DNA from: Deltaproteobacteria bacterium
Lineage (GTDB): Bacteria; Desulfobacterota; Desulfobacteria; Desulfobacterales; JAABPS01
DNA length: 7,325 bases
Direction: 5' to 3'
NCBI GenBank assembly: GCA_019309685.1
Contig: JAFDFT010000110.1
Span: 1-7,325 of the forward strand
Shown here: positions 5,241 to 7,325 of the stretch, piece by piece
Position numbering within the stretch: the stretch's first letter is position 1
Layout: every line of letters begins with the position of its first letter
Program-made: the position numbers and the translations under genes
Notes under the pieces: model-generated
The model's input: the letters and a program-made list of their open reading frames with translations, nothing else
The model's database searches: none
Told to the model about the DNA's origin: nothing

Positions 5241-5572
5241 TGGATGTTGAAGAACTTTACAAAAATCTAAAAAAGATCCAGGAACCTAAAGGATATTTTT
5301 TTAATAAAGACAAGGAAATGGTTTTTGAACTGCTCAAAGGGCTTATAGAAAACAAAGAACGGTATGGATACATGGTATGTCCATGCAGGTTATCTTCGGG
5401 TGAAAGGGATAATGATAAAGATATTATCTGTCCCTGTGTATACAGAGAGTCGGATGTCAAAGAATACGGGAGCTGCTATTGCAATCTTTATGTCTCAACA
5501 GACTGGAATGAAGACAAAACTCCACATGAATATGTTCCTGAGAGAAGACCGCCTGAAAAAATGCTGTTTTAA
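5240..5572 (+). CDS. Ferredoxin:thioredoxin reductase catalytic-type [4Fe-4S] protein
   Basis: FTR catalytic subunits use a [4Fe-4S] cluster next to a redox disulfide to pass electrons one at a time from ferredoxin to a thioredoxin-like protein. This 110-residue protein carries the three diagnostic pairs: C47-P-C49, C64-P-C66 and C79-Y-C81. The spacings, 14 and 12 residues, differ from the 16 and 8 recalled for the chloroplast enzyme (CPC, CPC, CHC) and fit the FTR-like proteins of anaerobes. The surrounding CPCR, CPCVYRESD and EYGSCYCNLYVS blocks are typical. No gene for the FTR variable chain is present, as expected for stand-alone ferredoxin:disulfide reductases of anaerobes. Its ATG overlaps the stop of the upstream glutaredoxin-like gene, its likely partner. 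GGAGG at 5221-5225, within that gene's end, may serve as a distal ribosome-binding site. The ferredoxin donor is not encoded here. Confidence 0.94.
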   Translation: MDVEELYKNLKKIQEPKGYFFNKDKEMVFELLKGLIENKERYGYMVCPCRLSSGERDNDKDIICPCVYRESDVKEYGSCYCNLYVSTDWNEDKTPHEYVPERRPPEKMLF

Positions 5573-5717
5573 CCGTTCAACTAATATTTTGATGGTATCA
5601 TTAACAATGATGACATAAAAATGAATAAACCGAGCTATACCCTAATTCCTATGTAATTAGTAAAAGTTTGTCATTTTATTTATGCTCATTTGAGGTATCA
5701 ATATAAAGGAGAATACT

Positions 5718-5918
5718 ATGGAAACAAAAACCGTAAAACAAGTCTGTGAATGCAAAAACTGCGGCAATGAGTCTGAAATGGAATTTTCATGCTCTTTTGT
5801 CAGCACCGAAGAAAAACCCGAGGCTTCACCTTCGAATGAACCCAAAGACAATAAAGTAAAAGGGATCGCGACATGCAGCACCTGCGGGAGTGAAGCGGAT
5901 ATGTGGATAAACTTATAA
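5718..5918 (+). CDS. Small zinc-ribbon-like protein, function unknown
   Basis: The 66-residue product is not recognised as a named family. It has two CxxCG knuckles, C12-K-N-C15-G and C53-S-T-C56-G, each followed by an acidic/Met segment (NESEMEF and SEADMW), the classic layout of a zinc ribbon. Extra cysteines C10 and C25 are near the first knuckle. The middle (29-48) is Ser/Pro/Glu/Lys-rich and probably disordered, so the two knuckles are joined by a flexible linker. A strong ribosome-binding site (AAAGGAGA, 5705-5712) precedes the ATG at close spacing, which supports real translation. It lies 145 bases after the FTR-type gene and 112 before citrate synthase on the same strand, with no strong terminator on either side. 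It may be read through from either unit or be its own transcript. A metal or redox role is inference only. Confidence 0.75.
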   Translation: METKTVKQVCECKNCGNESEMEFSCSFVSTEEKPEASPSNEPKDNKVKGIATCSTCGSEADMWINL

Positions 5919-5971
5919 AAAATCCCGCTAACAGCGTATCGCTTAGTAAATCTATATATCTTTAACAGCTT

Positions 5972-5977
5972 TATACT
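5972..5977 (+). promoter_or_regulatory. Possible -10 box for citrate synthase
   Basis: TATACT matches the sigma-70 -10 consensus at five of six positions, 53 bases before the citrate synthase ATG. No good -35 hexamer is found 16-18 bases upstream. A 5-bp stem, GTCTG (5980-5984) with CAGAC (5997-6001), follows and would be in the 5' leader if the promoter is used. Confidence 0.25.
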
Positions 5978-6030
5978 TTGTCTGGCATTGAGAGGACAGA
6001 CGATTACCGATTTAGCGTGAGGGAGAAGAT

Positions 6031-7209
6031 ATGGACCAGAATGAATCAGTCATAAATACAGGCTTGCGGGGAGTAAAAGTAGCGAGTACCAAAATCAGTA
6101 ATGTCGATGGCGCAAAAGGGAAGCTGGTATACAGGGGTTATTGTGCAAAAGATCTTGCCCCGGAAGCGACGTTTGAAGAAGTTGTGTACCTTTTGCTATA
6201 TGAGAGACTGCCCGATCAGAGTGAGTTGAAATCGTTTCGTACTAAGCTGTCCGAAGAAAGGAATCTTCCACAGGAAATCCTTCAAGCGCTTCAAACCAGA
6301 CCTGAAACTTCCTTGCCCATGGATATACTCCAATGCGCGGTACCCATGCTGGCACATCATGATCCTCATATTCAAAATACAACAAAAGAAACGGCCATAC
6401 AGACTGCGATAAAGCTGATTGCCAAACTTCCAACCATTGTCGCCGCGTGGGAGCAAATAAGAAATGGCAAAACGCCCATTGATCCGGACCCCAGTCTCAA
6501 TCATGCGGCTAACTTCCTGTATATGATGACGGGCGATCCCCCGGATGAAGAAACCGCGAGATTTTTTGATGTGTGCCTTGTCCTTCACGCGGAGCATTCC
6601 TTTAATGCTTCTACATTTTCAGCACGGCAGGTCGCGTCTACTACGGCGCATATGTATGCGTCTATTACTGCTGCGATTGGTTCGCTGTCAGGCGCACTCC
6701 ACGGTGGAGCCAATACACGGGTTATGAAAATGCTCATTCAAATCGGTTCTCCGGAAAATGTGGAGGGGTATATTACCAAAGAGCTGAAAGCCGGGAATAA
6801 AATAATGGGATTGGGTCATGCTGTGTATAAGGTGGACGACCCCAGGGCGCTCATTCTGGCACCCATGTCAAAAAAGGTGGGTGAAAAAACCGGGGAAACA
6901 AAATGGTACGAAATTTCCACTCTTTTAGAAAAAAAAGGGAAAGAAGCCTTTAAAAAGCACAAGAGCATGGATATTTTCGTCAATGTTGATTTCTACAGCG
7001 CTTCACTTTTCTATTCCATGGGAATCCCCTTAGATCTCTTTACTCCTGTATTTGCTATTTCAAGAATATCAGGATGGTGCGCCCACGTTCTTGAAGAACA
7101 GTTTGCTGAAGCCGCTCCAAAAGCTGTACTGTATAGACCTGAATCCGAGTATATCGGCGAATATTGCGGTCCTGATGAATGCTCATTTATATCGATTGAG
7201 GATCGATAA
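6031..7209 (+). CDS. gltA: Citrate synthase (Si type)
   Basis: It condenses acetyl-CoA with oxaloacetate to citrate, the entry step of the TCA cycle; close relatives act as 2-methylcitrate synthases, and the two are not cleanly separable by eye. The 392 residues match the shorter class of bacterial and archaeal enzymes. The catalytic triad is visible: H224 (SGALHGGAN), H263 (GLGHAVYK) and D320 (NVDFYSA). Substrate-contact candidates are H189 (LHAEHSFNAST), R272 (DDPRA), R345 (ISRISGWCAHVLEE) and R369 (YRPESEYIG). The N-terminal region has GLRGV and KLVYRGYCAKDLA, typical of the small form without the long allosteric N-terminal domain. GAGGGAGAAG just upstream gives a good ribosome-binding site, and no earlier in-frame start is better. 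It appears to be a single-gene unit, followed by a hairpin at 7223-7250. No other TCA gene is nearby. Cytoplasmic dimer expected. Confidence 0.96.
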   Translation: MDQNESVINTGLRGVKVASTKISNVDGAKGKLVYRGYCAKDLAPEATFEEVVYLLLYERLPDQSELKSFRTKLSEERNLPQEILQALQTRPETSLPMDILQCAVPMLAHHDPHIQNTTKETAIQTAIKLIAKLPTIVAAWEQIRNGKTPIDPDPSLNHAANFLYMMTGDPPDEETARFFDVCLVLHAEHSFNASTFSARQVASTTAHMYASITAAIGSLSGALHGGANTRVMKMLIQIGSPENVEGYITKELKAGNKIMGLGHAVYKVDDPRALILAPMSKKVGEKTGETKWYEISTLLEKKGKEAFKKHKSMDIFVNVDFYSASLFYSMGIPLDLFTPVFAISRISGWCAHVLEEQFAEAAPKAVLYRPESEYIGEYCGPDECSFISIEDR

Positions 7210-7222
7210 TAAATTTGAATCA

Positions 7223-7250
7223 GGATCATCTCCAAAAGGATTGATGATCC
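7223..7250 (+). terminator. Hairpin downstream of citrate synthase
   Basis: GGATCATC (7223-7230) pairs with GATGATCC (7243-7250), and inside it TCC (7231-7233) can pair with GGA (7238-7240) around AAAA, leaving a TT bulge. It begins 13 bases after the citrate synthase stop codon, the usual place for a terminator, but no U-rich tract follows on the plus strand. It could be an mRNA-stabilising 3' hairpin instead. Confidence 0.4.
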
Positions 7251-7254
7251 AATA

Positions 7255-7290
7255 AGGATTCGAGGGATCGAGGATTCAAGGATTCGAGTG
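7255..7290. repeat. Tandem octamer array, right copy (4 units)
   Basis: Units AGGATTCG, AGGGATCG, AGGATTCA and AGGATTCG follow one another directly and end with AGTG, exactly as the array at 938-973 does. The spacing from the citrate synthase stop (about 45 bases) and the lack of any frame show it is intergenic. It shares GATTCAAGGATTCG with the left array in the same orientation. Confidence 0.7.
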
Positions 7291-7325
7291 AAATGCTGTA
7301 AACCTATTTTAACAACTAATTGGAT

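Noticed and set aside
6196..6597. A 133-codon minus-strand frame opposite citrate synthase
   Set aside because: It is fully antisense to the clearly functional citrate synthase gene and shows no domain features; it is a shadow of that gene's codon bias.

Overview
The window looks like a chromosomal stretch from a strictly anaerobic bacterium, most likely a sulfate-reducing Desulfobacterota (Desulfobacterales-like). The grounds are a nickel CO dehydrogenase, a small protein resembling the DVU0772 family of sulfate reducers, a ferredoxin-linked disulfide reductase pair, moderate GC in genes with AT-rich spacers, and spacers full of short palindromic and tandem repeats. This taxonomic reading is inference from gene content.

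Left half, all on the minus strand: a partial YyaL/DUF255-type protein runs off the left edge (1-867). It is followed by a 594-bp repeat-rich spacer (868-1461), then a complete cooS (1462-3432) whose probable terminator lies at 1176-1223. After a 280-bp spacer filled by an elaborate multi-hairpin element (about 3541-3714) comes a 119-aa conserved hypothetical gene (3713-4072).

Right half, all on the plus strand: beyond a 913-bp AT-rich divergent spacer (4073-4985) come a glutaredoxin-like gene (4986-5240) overlapping by one base a ferredoxin:thioredoxin-reductase-type [4Fe-4S] protein (5240-5572). Then come a 66-aa zinc-ribbon-like protein (5718-5918) and a complete citrate synthase (6031-7209), followed by a hairpin and a tandem octamer array at the right edge.

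How the genes relate: cooS oxidises CO or reduces CO2 using ferredoxin-type carriers. The Grx/FTR pair probably moves electrons from reduced ferredoxin to protein disulfides. Citrate synthase feeds the TCA cycle or a related route. These are compatible housekeeping and energy functions of an anaerobe, but nothing shows they form one system; only the Grx-FTR pair is convincingly an operon.

The most unusual content is non-coding: two octamer arrays sharing a 14-base core near both window ends, a six-unit heptad array, a nested cloverleaf-like palindromic element, and two diverged copies of a roughly 120-165 bp hairpin repeat that share modules with it. I did not find a convincing new defence system, mobile element, CRISPR array, tRNA or rRNA.
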